Shown here: piece after piece, positions 25,421 to 38,245 of the stretch
How positions within the stretch are numbered: the first letter of the stretch is position 1
Layout of the letters: every line of letters begins with the position of its first letter
DNA from: Aphis gossypii
Lineage: Eukaryota; Arthropoda; Insecta; Hemiptera; Aphididae
Direction of reading: 5' to 3'
Length of the DNA: 64,000 nt
Assembly (NCBI RefSeq): GCF_020184175.1
Contig: NC_065532.1
Coordinates: forward strand, 49,000,287 to 49,064,286
Made by a program: the position numbers and the translations under genes
The notes under the pieces: model-generated
Seen by the model: the letters and a program-made list of their open reading frames with translations, nothing else
Told to the model about the DNA's origin: nothing
Database searches by the model: none

Positions 25421-28400
25421 GCGTAACGGAGGAAAACAAAAGGTTTCTACGTATAAAGTCGAAATTAGATTTAAACCGCGTCGGTTTATTATTATTATTA
25501 TTATTCCTAAGCGCCCACGCGTCATATTATTGTTTTACGGACCGTGTTCGCGCCAGTACCTACCTATTTCGCATTTTCCGAATGGAGTATTCCAGAAAAA
25601 ATAATATGACGCAATAACAATATATTGTCTAAACTCGTTTAATATTATTTTTTTAAAGATATCGAATCATAACCATTTTGTTCTAATATAATTTTATACA
25701 TACAGATAGTATTTCCATTTTGCTTTAATATTATATTATATTATTAACTTATAGCGAAATTAAAATAATAAACCATACCAGCAATTAGCTTAAGATTCAA
25801 AACGACTCGATACAAATATTTTTCGATTTATGTACAATTTTATGCGCAGGATATTATACTTTTCCTATTAGTTTCAAATGTTATTTATTCACTATCCAAA
25901 AACAATATGGTTTTATTGACGTTATTTAATGATATTGCAGTTTTTATGCTGATATAATATGATCAAAGTCAATATAATTTCAAAAATGCAACGTCAAAAA
26001 TAACTAGTACCATAAATTCATGTCCTCCAGTCATTTATACTTAAATTATTTATTACACTATTATAGTGATTTCAAAGGTCCAAATTATGGTTTTGACAGA
26101 AGTATTATCTTTCAGTTTTATCTATGTCAGTGTTACAAATGTTTATGTCGTTCCAATTTCAATGATCAATGTCTGTAAAATATATCTTAACATAGAATTT
26201 TCAAAATCAAAACCAGATTCTCTTCAAACAAATCAAGACGTATTTTTAGGGGTTCATTTAAAATGTTAATTCTATGAACAGATTTAAAATGTATGTTATT
26301 GTATTAATACAATGTATTTGTTAACATTATTCATATAATGAATAAGTCATTTTTATTCATTATACATATATATATATATTATATATTTATGTCAGACAAA
26401 TTTATTTTCAAGCTACTGGAATATGAATTGGTAGAATTGTACATTATTGTTAACGAATTGTACTACTACGCTACGTTTGAAAAGAATAAAAATAAAAAAT
26501 AGGTAAAATATGATTTAGAATGGATATGATATTTTCCACGAAAAAAAAATTGTTATTTATACCAACTCTGGAAGTTTAAAAAATATAAACGTTGGCAATT
26601 TGTCTAGTGTGCCTTAGAATAGCAACACGATATTACAACAATAAATTTAATGAAAAAACGGGTTTGTACCGTTTTCGCGTGTCACACGATTTAACCAAAA
26701 TTGTTTCTTCTCCTCCAAGTATTTGAACACATACTCACATAAACACACATAAAAGATTGAGAAATAACGTATCATTTGCTTAACACATACCATAATGCCA
26801 GTGACTTAGGTAAATAAAAAAAAAATTTCGGAGGATAGAAAACGTGAAATGCACATTGCACATATGACTTATAGATATCCGAGTTTAAGATAAGTATATT
26901 ATATTCATTGTTTATAGTTATGATATTAATAACTATTCTGACAAGTCTTACCAAAAAAACAGGATAGTTAACTTATTTTGGAATTTTGAACTCTGTCTTA
27001 TTCTCTCAGTGAAACAAAATTTGATTTGGTTTATAATCACGGTAACGTATGGTTGATAAAATGCGTACCTACTTAAAAACCATATATATTATTTAACTAT
27101 AACAATAACCGCATTTTTATTTAATTTTTTTTTTTTTACTGTTTCTGTACAACTTTTAAATTTAAATTGTAAATATTATCCCTATAATTGATATACTACG
27201 TTGCTAGGAAAATATTTTACTCGATTTACCTAAATGACTAGGTTTTTCAATAAAATAACAATATTTTGATAATTTTTGGTACTTGCTATGTCACAATGTA
27301 ACAGTATCGATTGCTGTAGTTGGCGTGCAATTTTAAAAGAAACATTTCAAAAACTTCATTACGACAGTATACAGGAGCATAAAATAAAATATCATAATGA
27401 TGATTGTTAATACCAATATTTATCGTCCCTTCTATATTTTATTATTTTAATAGTTTTTAAAATAAGACGACGCTCGCGACTGGCACACGATTGACGCCAT
27501 CGTGCATCATCACAGTTTACTTCACAATCAAAAATATCCTTTGAATATATGTGACACGAGTATATATTTAAGCAAGTCTACAAGATTAGAAAAAGTGCAA
27601 TTATTTATTTTCAAGACGAATTAGTATGGTGTTTCAATAAGTGAAGGGAGGTAGACCAAAATCTGAAAAGTATTTTAGTAATTGGATATTTAACTTGCAC
27701 GCGATTTGTTCATCGAAGATTTCTTATCATTATCACTAACCACAAATTTACTATATAGTGGAAAACTACTATTCCACTACACTCAAATTCTGAGATCGTA
27801 AATGCATACAGTAAGTAGTTTTCTTAGGATGAGTGAGATGGAGTAATTTATCAAATACCGATCATTACCAACCACCTATATATATACAAGCATAAATTGA
27901 AATATCTCAGAAACTAAAGACCAACAATTTGGTTATTTCACTGAAATCTAATCAAACGCATGGCGCTTATAATTAGGTGGTACTAGGTACTTCTTTCTCG
28001 ATTTTTTTTTTTTTTTTGATTGGGTGTCTAACGATTTGGCCACATCAACTTCAACCGATTTAATATTAATGCGAGTACTTTGATTTTGTTGAATAATATA
28101 TCAACCTATCGTATTAAGTTAATTATGATATTGAATAATATATTATTTTTAAAATAAATTATACTTATTGTTTATATTTTAAATTTGTTGTATAAAGTGC
28201 TTCTATATGATATAAATTATTATAGAAGTATATACACAATTAAATCTAACTTTAAGACCTGTATAATCGATTAATAATATTAATAAAAAATATTGCAAAA
28301 TATAAATACTATTTAACATTTAAAATACTGTATAATCGATTTAGGTATTATAAACAGTAGCCGGCGGAATCAATAGCAAATGGAGTTGCCTCATATAAAT

Positions 28401-28785
28401 TATAACTTTTTCAAAACAAGATGTTCAGGAGGAATTTATAAACCCTCCTTTAACTGATACTCAGGATGTTCGACGTTCGTACATTGATAACAAGGAACAA
28501 CTATTAATTCATCGTTGAATTTCGATTTGAAAAATATTTCGATCCTAAATTATTTTTGATTGATACATTTAATAATACGACTTGTAAAGTACATATAATT
28601 TTCAACTTTGTAAACAAGTTAAATATTATTAACAATTTAAGTTAAATAGTACCACAGCGGTAATCATTTTTAAAAGTACCAAATCAGCAATATTTTATGA
28701 TATTACTGTAAACAACGAGTATATTTAAGTATTATGTAACTTTGTAAAACAATACAACATTTAATTCCAACGCTCACTCATTTCC
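25421..28785. other. AT-rich non-coding sequence
   Basis: Contains a (TTA)n tract at about 25487-25506. No exon, RNA gene or transposon end was identified in these 3.3 kb. Confidence 0.5.
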
Positions 28786-28789
28786 ACAA

Positions 28790-28905
28790 TAATTTTCAGC
28801 TGTCGCTGTAACCATACTTTGTCTGCTGACCGCAAATCCCACGCAGCCACCGAAATACGGTAGAATAGTAGTTTCTGACAAGTTTTGTAACCCATCCTGA
28901 TAAAA
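28790..28905 (-). other. Candidate terminal exon, minus strand
   Basis: On the minus strand a good acceptor (TTTTTTATCAG) is followed by DNA that stays open in two frames. One gives 40 codons containing PYFGGCVGFAVSRQ; the other begins with ATG and gives 44 codons containing KTCQKLLFYRISVAAW. Both stop before the sequence becomes AT-rich again. The plus strand also has an open frame here (…TILCLLTANPTQPPKYG, after a TTTTCAG acceptor). So the segment looks exonic, but strand and frame cannot be fixed from sequence alone. Confidence 0.3.
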
Positions 28906-28990
28906 AATACAGAGTGGAATTGACCACCAGCTGTTATATTTAATTTTTAACAATACATTTTCAAAGTTAAATTTTCGACTGTCCTGTCAA

Positions 28991-29059
28991 TTATATTTGA
29001 ACGCCTAAAAACACAACAGCTACTCCAACGGCCACAAACGACCAAGCTATCGTCATCAT
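28991..29059 (-). CDS. Candidate small hydrophobic ORF (22 aa)
   Basis: A minus-strand ATG ATG at 29059 opens a 22-residue frame ending at TAA 28991-28993. After a short start (MMTIAW) it is almost wholly hydrophobic (SFVAVGVAVVFLGV), like one membrane helix or a signal peptide. It lies just downstream, on the minus strand, of a CpG-rich segment (29080-29400) that looks like a promoter/5' UTR, and about 90 bases upstream of the candidate exon at 28790-28905. It could be a micropeptide, the signal-peptide part of a two-exon secreted protein, or chance. Confidence 0.25.
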   Translation of the reverse strand: MMTIAWSFVAVGVAVVFLGVQI

Positions 29060-29079
29060 GTCTATATTTATGCTCGTTA

Positions 29080-29405
29080 TATTATGACCTCAGTCGACGA
29101 ACAGTCCGGCCGTCAGACCGAGGAAATCGTCCCCAAGGATGCATTTTCTCCAGCGCGTACCGACCGCCATCCGTTGATGATTCGTTTTATTCGCTCGACC
29201 CGATGTGTATATGTTTTTTTCCTATCTCTTTTCACAAAAGGCCATTTTGTTTTCAACAAGGATAGCGATGGTGGTAGTTTTTTTGCCGCCATAAGAATAA
29301 AGTGGAAAACGGGACGACCGGGAATTTTATCGAATTTCCGCTGTCTCCGTTGTAGTTGGACAACAGATGCAATCGTTTTAAAACCAAAAACTTTTATTAT
29401 GTTTT
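29080..29405 (-). promoter_or_regulatory. CpG-rich segment, possible promoter/5' UTR
   Basis: The composition is GC-richer (CAGTCCGGCCGTCAGACCGA, GCGCGTACCGACCGCC), with open frames in several registers including a 107-codon plus-strand frame without a domain. On the minus strand it leads directly to the hydrophobic small ORF. Confidence 0.3.
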
Positions 29406-30745
29406 GACGCAGTATAAGAAACGCGACGAATTCATAAACCAGCTATATGCACTATACTTACGCGCATTACCTTAAATTTATGCATTTAAACGATAAAATA
29501 CCATCCACATCAGACTTTTTATTGGTGCACACGGACGAATAATAATATTTACTACCGTTTATTCGACGTGTATTTTCATTTTTTTTTTTTTTTTTTAATT
29601 TTATACACACTGTATAGACTTTGTGATGATAATAAAGTTTCTATGGTCTCTATAAAAATGTCAATCGTCATAAGAAATTTTCGTACAATAAAAAACTCGA
29701 GAGTTGAACTACCTAAACAAATGGTTGTATATGTATTTTCCCTTTAGGAATAACACGATGCAGGTGGCTTTCACAATGAAAAAATGTACAAGTTTTACTA
29801 TAGAGTCCTTTTTGTGTTATTATTACAAGAAATCATTATTTAAATCACAATTCATATTAAAAGCAATAAATTATTAAAAACACCATACTTTCATAAGTCT
29901 AAGAAATCTATATAATAACATAATCATTAAATATGTAAGACTTCAACAAAAATAAGTAAAAAAAAAAACAAGAAAAGTAACTCTACTGTAATGTGTCATT
30001 AAGTAGGTCACTGCTGTAATGAATAAATTGAATTTGAATTAAATTGTATAAATTATTGTATATGAAAAACGATTAAAAGTAGAAATAACAATTCTATTTT
30101 TAAGGGTATTTTATAATTTATTTGTTTTTCTATTAGTTATACGATAACATGAATTAATATTTTTCAAAAACATCGCAAATATTATATGATGGTTGTATAA
30201 TAAATCATAATATAGTTTTTATTAAAGTCAGAATAACGAACGATTCGTGTAATAAGTAACTAGTCAAAGCATTTTTACTTTTGAACTATAACAAAAAAAA
30301 CAATATCGATTTTGTCGAAAACAGGTGTTGCGTATTCAATACTCCCATTTACCGCTGTTTTAATTTGTTATTTCCGATTATTTTAAAAATTAAGTCTCTT
30401 TTTAAACCAATTAGTGCTTTAGACTTCAAATTTTTTGCTCTCAATAAAAGTAAAGAAAATTAAATCGTTTTAATTATGCAATTTAAATAATTTTATATTC
30501 TCATCGATGTATTAATATTACTATTAAAAGTAAATACATTATTAATGATTATTAAACTATCCGCACTCTTCGTAATTAATTAATAATTAAAACTCGACAT
30601 TTCTAAAACAGACAAATTTAAGTGCTCGATTTCTAATTTGATAATCATATCGTAAATTAATACAATAGTATCTGTAAAATAATATCTGGTAAAATTATAC
30701 GAAATACATATCAATACCTATTCTATAATCATGAATTATAAAATA
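29406..30745. other. AT-rich non-coding sequence with possible LINE tail
   Basis: Around 29990-30045 the sequence TAGGTCACTGCTGTAATGAA followed by TAAATTGAATTTGAATTAAA resembles a non-LTR retrotransposon 3' tail, but no coding part precedes it. The rest holds nothing recognisable. Confidence 0.35.
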
Positions 30746-30749
30746 ATTT

Positions 30750-31310
30750 TTTACACACTTTCGATTATAGATCTCTCACAAGCTCGACCGGCTAGCCAGC
30801 TAGTCTGTTTCAGTTTCGGAGCAACCGTAATGATGCAATGTATAAAATAGTATTTTCTGCCGTCGCCTGCGCTTCCGGATGTACTTTCCTGAGAAAACCC
30901 TTCAGAGACGACAAATAGAAGGCGGTATAGAAAAAAGGGCAGGACAGCTAATGCTGCAGTTATATAATATACATACATACATATATATATAGCTATAACG
31001 TCAAATCTGTTTGTGCGACAAAACTCATTTGCCGATTTCTCGGTTCATTTCCACCGTGTTCAATTTGAAACTACACGGTCGCTCGCCGGCGGTGGTGGCA
31101 CAGCACTAGTGCCATTTTTATAAAACTGAATAACATTAACATTCAGCTTCTTTTTTTCTCTCCTCATACCCTTGTCCCGCTGTGCGCAATCGTTCCTGCG
31201 AAGACGTTTCCTTTCTCTTTATTTATTCATTTTCGCGGAACAGACGTTCCATTAAAATATTTCCGCGAATAAGTTTAATATCGTACGGTTTGGTCGATGG
31301 TTTGGTGTAA
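30750..31310. promoter_or_regulatory. CpG-rich block upstream of a TATA/initiator pair
   Basis: GC-richer DNA (CCGTCGCCTGCGCTTCCGGA, GGTCGCTCGCCGGCGGTGG) without a supported coding exon. It lies immediately upstream of the candidate core promoter at 31315-31380 and could be its proximal regulatory region. Confidence 0.35.
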
Positions 31311-31314
31311 GCAC

Positions 31315-31380
31315 ATAAAAAGGGCGCAATCTATAAACGAACGAAGGCGATTAACATCAGCTCTCGGCAGCTTCAGACTA
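31315..31380 (+). promoter_or_regulatory. Candidate core promoter (TATA plus initiator)
   Basis: ATAAAAAGG (31315-31323) and TATAAA (31332-31337) are followed by ACATCAGCTC, whose TCAG initiator lies at 31357-31360. The distance from TATAAA to the initiator A is 27 bases, typical of arthropod promoters. A second TCAGAC occurs at 31373. Downstream DNA is AT-rich and no start codon for a recognisable protein follows within a few hundred bases, so any first exon would be mostly untranslated. Confidence 0.38.
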
Positions 31381-32280
31381 TTCGCAGATTATTATATTTA
31401 ACGTGACGTTTTCATCTTAATATTATTTATTGTTTAACCATAATGTAGAGTGATGCCTATCTTTATTATCTAATATAATGAACCCAAATTTAATGCAAAA
31501 AAAATATACTATTTTTTTATGTATGTAATATGTACGAGTGTGTAGAGAAACGTCTGTTGAATACCTATTTAAACTTTGTTCAGTTTATTTTTCCAGATAA
31601 TCTTTAATCAAATTCCGAACTGCTTAATCTATTATAATTATTTTATTTAACTGCCATAATTATATTTAGGCAAAGTTAATTAATTTATAATAACTTATAT
31701 TTTTGACGTGTATACTGTTCCAAGTTTAAACTTTATTATTATAAACTTAAAGTTTGCATGTATATGAAGTCATGCAATATAATTAGATAATATTTTAACA
31801 ATATCAAATTTAATAAAATACAATTTATTTATACCTATCTGCTACTATAATACTATATAGGTAAACATATTATAGTTTTATTAAATTAAGAATCTTAAAT
31901 GTATCTATAAAATCATAAATAAACCTAACCTATAAAACAAAATCTATTTACAATTTAAAATTTGTATACACAAAGCAATTTAAAAATTTATAAATTAAAG
32001 AATTGGAATAATAAAATATCATACTATAACCATATACTATGTATAGGCATTTTGGAGGGTCTATAGTAAACTGTTAATAGTTCTGGAACGACAAAGCAAT
32101 ATATATTGTAAAATAAAAGTTTACAACAGGTAAAATAAAATGGGAAACTGTAAAATGCATAACCAACTATGGTAATAAACATCACTAAATAATGCGAGTA
32201 TCTCAAACGTGTATTTTTTTATCAAAAATATAAAAGCTGTGTGATAAAACCGTTGTATGTGTATTTTTGAATTTCTTTTA
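31381..32280. other. AT-rich non-coding sequence
   Basis: No exon, RNA gene or transposon structure recognised. Confidence 0.5.
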
Positions 32281-32303
32281 CGTTTCCTATTATATTTTTC
32301 AGC

Positions 32304-32383
32304 ATTTTTAGACTTAGCGTCGTCGTCAAAACGCCCCCGCCTTGTCACCAAAGCGATGTATAGTGAGAAACTGATCGAAAACT
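32304..32383 (+). other. Candidate internal exon
   Basis: A pyrimidine-rich acceptor (CCTATTATATTTTTCAG, exon start about 32304) is followed by 26 open codons including LDLASSSKRPRLVTKAMYSE and a donor-like GTATGT at about 32385. Codon use is GC-richer than the flanks. No domain is visible. Support is splice signals plus openness only; a chance read is possible. Confidence 0.25.
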
Positions 32384-32479
32384 CGTATGTATATGTATGT
32401 ATGAGTGTGTGTGAGTGTATGTGTGTGCGTGCATACGCGAAATCCAATAAAATAATAGCTGTTTTCGACAAAGTTGTTT

Positions 32480-32625
32480 TAACCTCCTCATACGAACTCC
32501 TCACCCGCTCTCACTCACCTCACCGTCTTCGAAGCACTCGTTTCCGAGGATAAACAAACCGTCTCTCCGACAGAAACACATAATAAAAACATTTTGAACG
32601 AGCCACCGTCGTCCCCGTCAGCCCG
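32480..32625 (+). other. Candidate exon ending at a strong splice donor
   Basis: CAGCCCG|GTAAGTCT at 32619-32633 is a near-consensus donor at the end of a CpG-rich, C-rich segment. The frame into the donor is open for about 44 codons back to a TAA at about 32479 (…NILNEPPSSPSA at the end) with no ATG, so this could be an internal exon using one of the AG sites at about 32540 or 32572, or an untranslated first exon. Which gene it serves is unknown. Confidence 0.3.
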
Positions 32626-32633
32626 GTAAGTCT

Positions 32634-34045
32634 ATCGTGAAAATATTCCCAAGGGATTGCCGCCGTAAAGTCAGACGACGAGACATACGCTCGTCTCGGA
32701 GCATAAAAACACCGCTGCCACCGCCGTTGCTTTTCGCCCTACTCATTTCTTCGAAAGCCAAGACCATGGTAGTCAGTGGTATATGAAAGTAATCCGTGTC
32801 CCCTCGGGAAAAAGCCGCTCGATATTTTATATTCTTATCTACTGTACAGTATAATATGGTACACTAGTGGTAGAATGTGTACGCGTAGATATTATAAAAT
32901 AGAGTAGAAGTTATTATATTTTACACATTGTGCGTTTCATAATATAATTTAACATTATGCGAGGTGCTATGGTAAAATATCGTATTTGATCGACATAATC
33001 GATTTGTAGCGGATGTAGAGGAAATAGAAAATTATTGGTATATTTACTAAACTGACTCCTCGACCAGATTTCAAGACTACTTTTTTAATCAATGTTATGG
33101 CTGTCAGAATAATATGACTTGAAAAATAACAATATATTAAAAAAAAAATGTTCTAAAAAAGTAAAACATTTTTTAATTCCTTATGATCGAGCCAAACATT
33201 ATTTTAATAGGTAGTATAAGCGTTTTTGAAAAAAAAGCTCCAACATTTCGATAAATTGTATTTTATCGATTTAAAATTTCCTTAAAAATTCTTAAAATTC
33301 AAATTCTTTTTCGTGAAGACCGTGTGATGTTGACACAACCATCATGACTTTGACTGATTTATTTCAAACTAGTGCTAAGAGTTTTTAGTTGATCAGACAA
33401 AGTCGGAGCTCTCAAAACTATGTTTAATTATTGCATTAATTGTAAAACTATGTTGAAAATTACGAAGTCAATGTTATAAATTGTTGTAATTTAATATTAA
33501 TAGTTTTATATCGTTACTGTTTCGGAAGTAAAAACAGGAAACAATATACGCCCATGACATTATTTTCATGGTTAATTGTATTTACCTCACGTTTATTACA
33601 GGTCGTTGCCATAGTGATGTGCATACAAGAAATTTTGAAATAATAATATTATTATTCAGTGGAAATTTAATTTTGTGTCTGTCTAGCCACTAAATTAATT
33701 AATGTACAAAAAACTTAGTTGGCAGCGCTTTATTCAAGACACGAATCAAAATATATTAGGTATGATCGAATACAAAATGAAATTAAATATGGTTCTAGAT
33801 TATTTAAATAAATATAAATTTATTAAAAATAAATCCTTACATTTTCGCATAGTATATTATACCTATAATATCATATTTTATAAACACTGACAAAAAATAA
33901 AAATATACTATATTATTGGCTGAATTAAGGATAAGTTATGAGAAGGTTTACATATTATCCTAAAAATACTTTTAAAAACTACTTTACCAGGTTATTTTTA
34001 CTCTTTAGATTGAAATTTGAAATTCTTATTGTTTTTTAAAGATAA
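32634..34045. other. Non-coding sequence
   Basis: GC-rich to about 32760, then AT-rich. Nothing further was recognised. Confidence 0.5.
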
Positions 34046-34047
34046 AT

Positions 34048-34320
34048 ATTTTATTATTTATTTATTTATTCAGCCAAATCAATTACAGTTATATAGTTAC
34101 AATAAATTACATTAATAAAAGCTGATACGTACACCAACTAAGCTACTTGTTTGTTAAGAACAGTCACGTCGTATATGTAACAAACGTAATCTAATGTTGA
34201 AAAATCGTGTTGTCAATATACGAAAATCCGGCAAATTCGTTTTGCTGTATAATAGGTTTCGATGCACCTCGTCATTAAATAGAGGTAGGTCACGATAATG
34301 AGAATATTAATAATAAATTC
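34048..34320 (-). mobile_element. LINE (non-LTR retrotransposon) 3'-end remnant
   Basis: Read on the minus strand, about 49 open codons (34306 down to the TAA at 34154-34156) carry YSHYRDLPLF and KTNLPDFRILTTRFFNIRLR, the style of the C-terminus of Jockey-like reverse transcriptases. About 85 bases later comes AATTGATTTGGCTGAATAAA and a (TAAA)n-type tail at 34048-34070, a classic LINE 3' end. The copy is strongly 5'-truncated. The clade assignment is a guess from these features. Confidence 0.5.
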
Positions 34321-35330
34321 AATGATAAAGTGTTGTATACGAAGTATCACCCTGAATAGACTGAAACGAGTCTATTTTGGCAGTTAATATTTATAATGTA
34401 TTTTTAAAACATAATTATAATTATACACTTATACTACCTTACTACTATTGGACTTTTAATATTTATGCATCGTTATTATATGATTAATACCTACGAATGT
34501 TGAATTAATTTTTCTCAAAAACGCATACATGAAAATTAGGTATTAGTTATTTTAAAATGTTATCATATGTTGTTATAATATAACTTTTATGTTTATATTT
34601 GTCATATACAATATATGCATATAAATGTAGGTAATGTACTTATACAAACATAATATATAATTTTATATATACGTCCTAAAACTTCTATTTCGTAATATTT
34701 TAATTTCATCATCCTATAGCGCAGATATAAAACTTTACGACAAAAAACCCATTGTTCTATCTACGATCGTTTTATTGTCATACTCCGAACTTGTATACCT
34801 ACACACATCGTCAAAGAACTAAAATCGTTTTTATGAGCCAAAAAAAAATCGTTCAGATGCAGTGCGTTGTACGCAATGTCTTTTTTATTATAGATCAAAT
34901 GCTATGATTTTATAAGTATCATATTATACACAATAAATTAGATATCATGTATTATAATATAACATACCTAGATATTTTCATGGTAAAACGCGTGATCTTA
35001 TCAAAAACATTGTTAATAACTGTTTTATTACTATTTCGAATACTCAACATCCACATAAAACAAATAAAATTAGGTTAACCATCGTTATCGTTGTTGTTTA
35101 AAAACAACAATGAAAAAAATTTAAATTAGAAATATATAAATTTATAATGATTAAAAAACGTAAATGATTTTAACTATATATAAATCAACAAATGCTTGTT
35201 AATATTATGTGATTTTCCCATATTAGTACTTAATTGTTGTTATAAAAATCTTGCGCAATTTCAGTTCATAATAAGGTTATTAAAGCGCAGATGAACGAGA
35301 TTAAAACTAAAAAAAAAGGTTTAATTTAAT
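34321..35330. other. AT-rich non-coding sequence
   Basis: Nothing recognisable on either strand. Confidence 0.5.
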
Positions 35331-36130
35331 TAAAAGGATCAGATGGTGTGTTGAAAATATGCCACCCCGGATTTTGGCGTTCCGCGCATTGAATTTAATT
35401 AAAGCTTTGCGGCTAGGTGTTTTGTTTTATACCTTTTCGTTTCACTGGTCAAATAATGTGCGTGGAGTGGTGGGTGCCAGACTGATTCAGCTTTTGGGTT
35501 CTTTTTCCAAAAATAAATCTTGAAAAACCGAAGATAAATAAAAACGAGAGAAACTCGTGTAAAAGAGAAAAAACCAAAAAAAAAACGTAGCACCACCACC
35601 ACCACCAGTATATACGTGAAACGATAAAACCTTCGTGATTGATAAGGGTCGTCAGCGGCGGCGCTAGTGTTTTGAAGGTGAACGGAACAAATAGTCGAGG
35701 GACCGGGTGTGCACAGGCCAAATGTCCATAAAGCTAATGAAGGTTCGCGCGAGCGCCTCCAATGATAACGGACGGAAAGAGAAAGAGAGATTGTGTGTGT
35801 GTGTGTGTGTGTGTGTGTATTTTATACTCCGACCATTAGTTAACTCACTCTATCTGCAGTCCCTCAGCTCTCCACCTACTCACTACCATAAGTCGGGTGG
35901 ACGATGTTGTGGGCCAAGTGGAGAATCCGGCCCAAGTCCTATTTTTCTCTCGCGTAAACAATTTCCTTTAACAACTCTTATATTTGGATACCGGCGATCT
36001 CTTTTTTTTCCTTTTCCTCTTGCCACCATCGTTTCTTGTTATTTTTATGCATTACCATCCGAACCCGTATCGTTTGTTACTACTATAACACTCTATCGTA
36101 CCTCGCGTAGCCATAATCAAACTGAGGGGA
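35331..36130. promoter_or_regulatory. CpG-rich block with (CCA)n and (TG)n tracts
   Basis: GC-richer sequence with (CCA)n at about 35591-35608 and (GT)n at about 35790-35818. GTCAGCGGCGGCGCTAG at 35652 resembles a hAT-type end but has no partner. The 159-codon plus-strand frame at 35707-36186 passes through the (GT)n tract and has no domain, so I do not call it a gene. Confidence 0.35.
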
Positions 36131-37830
36131 CCGCTATACATACGCCTATATACCTAACCATATACCATATACCTAACCTAAAATAGGATACAACCGATAT
36201 TATAGTTACCGAAATATTTTTAAATAATCAAAATACAAGTAGATGCGTTTTCATTAACTACCCAATTTCTATACTTTATCCACCACATAACTAACCGTTA
36301 TATTTTATAAATAGTATAAATTTATAGCACTTGAGCTGTTAATATGCAGCAATTCAGTAAATAATAGAAAAGATCCGAGAAAAAATGAAATACTAAAAAT
36401 CTATTGATCTATGGACGTCAACGGTTCGTGAGTGTGAGGTATATTTACAACTAACCTGAATGTATCATAATTATTTTAAACGTATTACGCAATTTAATTT
36501 GGCACAAAATTATTCACACCACGGCCTGTCTTATAACATAATAATATAACAATAACTATACAAATATAACGGCAAGACACTATCATTCTTTGATAGTCCA
36601 CTCTAGCAGTGGCACCCTTATATTGTATATAAGTGGTAGGTAAGTATATTGATGCGTGACGAGAGTTCTAAATGCCATGCGTAAAACTATATATAATGCA
36701 TGCAGGCAGTTTAACTATTCTGTTAACAAAGACGTGAACCCTGTACTTAATTCATAATAAAATAAATTATATTTCAACTGCGTAAAGTAATATAAACCAT
36801 TCTCCAAAGTACCGAGTATATTGTATTATATAGTTATATTGTATGTATGATCTTTTATATCCGCAGATAGCTACAACACTTCGATTAATAACATAAAGAT
36901 AAAAAATACAGGAGAATGTATTATCTAAAAGTACTTATTTTATAAATACATACTCTATCCAACACAATACATATACATAATGCGATTAGTTGTAATAGTG
37001 TATAACAAATGTCGATTACTCATATTCGTAAAGTAAAAACTAAACGATTATAAGTTACTGTACATTGACAACAAATACTTGCTAAAATATAAATCGAAAA
37101 GTCCATACACTATTCTGTCACTTAACAAATACATACGTCGTACTTGCTTCTTAAAATTATTAAGGGTAAACGTTTAAATGTATAATATAGATCTTTAGCA
37201 GATCAATAGATGCATTATATTAATGATGATTGTACAATATGACAAGTATATGTTTTTTTCTATAAATATTTTTAGCAATAATAAGGCATTTTATCTCCAC
37301 AAATTGATTGAATAAAAAAAACCGTATGATTTATCATTGCTTCCGAATATAAATTAATCTAAATGACACTACCTAACTAACAGTTTTTATTTACTTTTTT
37401 TTGTAATATTCAATTTAAATATATACAATATACATATATGATATATATATATCTTATTTCAAAGCTCATCTGAAATGTTTCACGTTACAATTCATATAAT
37501 TAAAGTAATTGACATATAAAAATATCAATAATTATATACATCTCCGCTTTAGTAAAATTTAATAATATTTTAAGCTTATAAAAAACTTCTTTTAAGTATA
37601 TGATAATATAAAAATATAAATACATTATATTTTTTTCGTCGAAATCCAACAACGGTATTATATCTAACCTACTACCTAACCTATTACGTATTACATAGAT
37701 TGTCGGTCTCAGCACTGTAAAAATTCCATCAGACTTTAAATTCTACTTATCCTCATGTAAATGTAAATGCAAAACACAGCTATAGTAAATATAATTCAAA
37801 TTCACACTCAAAATATATTATTATGAACGA
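36131..37830. other. AT-rich non-coding sequence
   Basis: Short CCTAACCTA-like motifs occur at 36172 and 37664-37682 but are too short to be telomeric arrays. Nothing else was recognised. Confidence 0.5.
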
Positions 37831-38245
37831 ATTTTAACATTTTTCGGACACGATAAATTTCCACCCAGTCGAAACCGCATACATTTTATACTTATTGTCG
37901 CAATGTTGTCACTCGGTTCGTATAAATTTCAATTTATTTTTCCATCCTCAACCGCGTGTTTGGACTGTATGCTCGCAATATTATGCAAATCGTACACGGA
38001 ATTCCACACTCGGCGTGTTATATATTATATTACACTTTAATAAACGACCCGCCGCCGCGTAACGAGCGTTTTAATTTCGCTCCGTTTTAATACCGTTTTA
38101 TACTTGCATAGTCATTATTCATTACGTTATCCGAAGACGCACGTCATTTAGACGAGAATCCGTCGTTTCGAGAAAATATATTATATTCCCTCATCTCACC
38201 GGTAGCTTAAAAGCCAAATGCCTGCAGTATTCCGGGTTCCTACTA
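37831..38245. promoter_or_regulatory. CpG-containing island
   Basis: GACCCGCCGCCGCGTAACGA and neighbouring CpG-rich DNA stand out from AT-rich flanks; no exon was found. Confidence 0.25.

Noticed and set aside
36160..36185. CCTAACC-type motifs as telomeric repeat (also at 37664-37682)
   Set aside because: At most two adjacent units, not distinguishable from chance in AT-rich DNA; only 58163-58183 has four.
35707..36186. 159-codon plus-strand frame, the longest in the window
   Set aside because: Passes through a (GT)n tract encoding CVCVCV, has no recognisable domain and mixes unrelated compositions.
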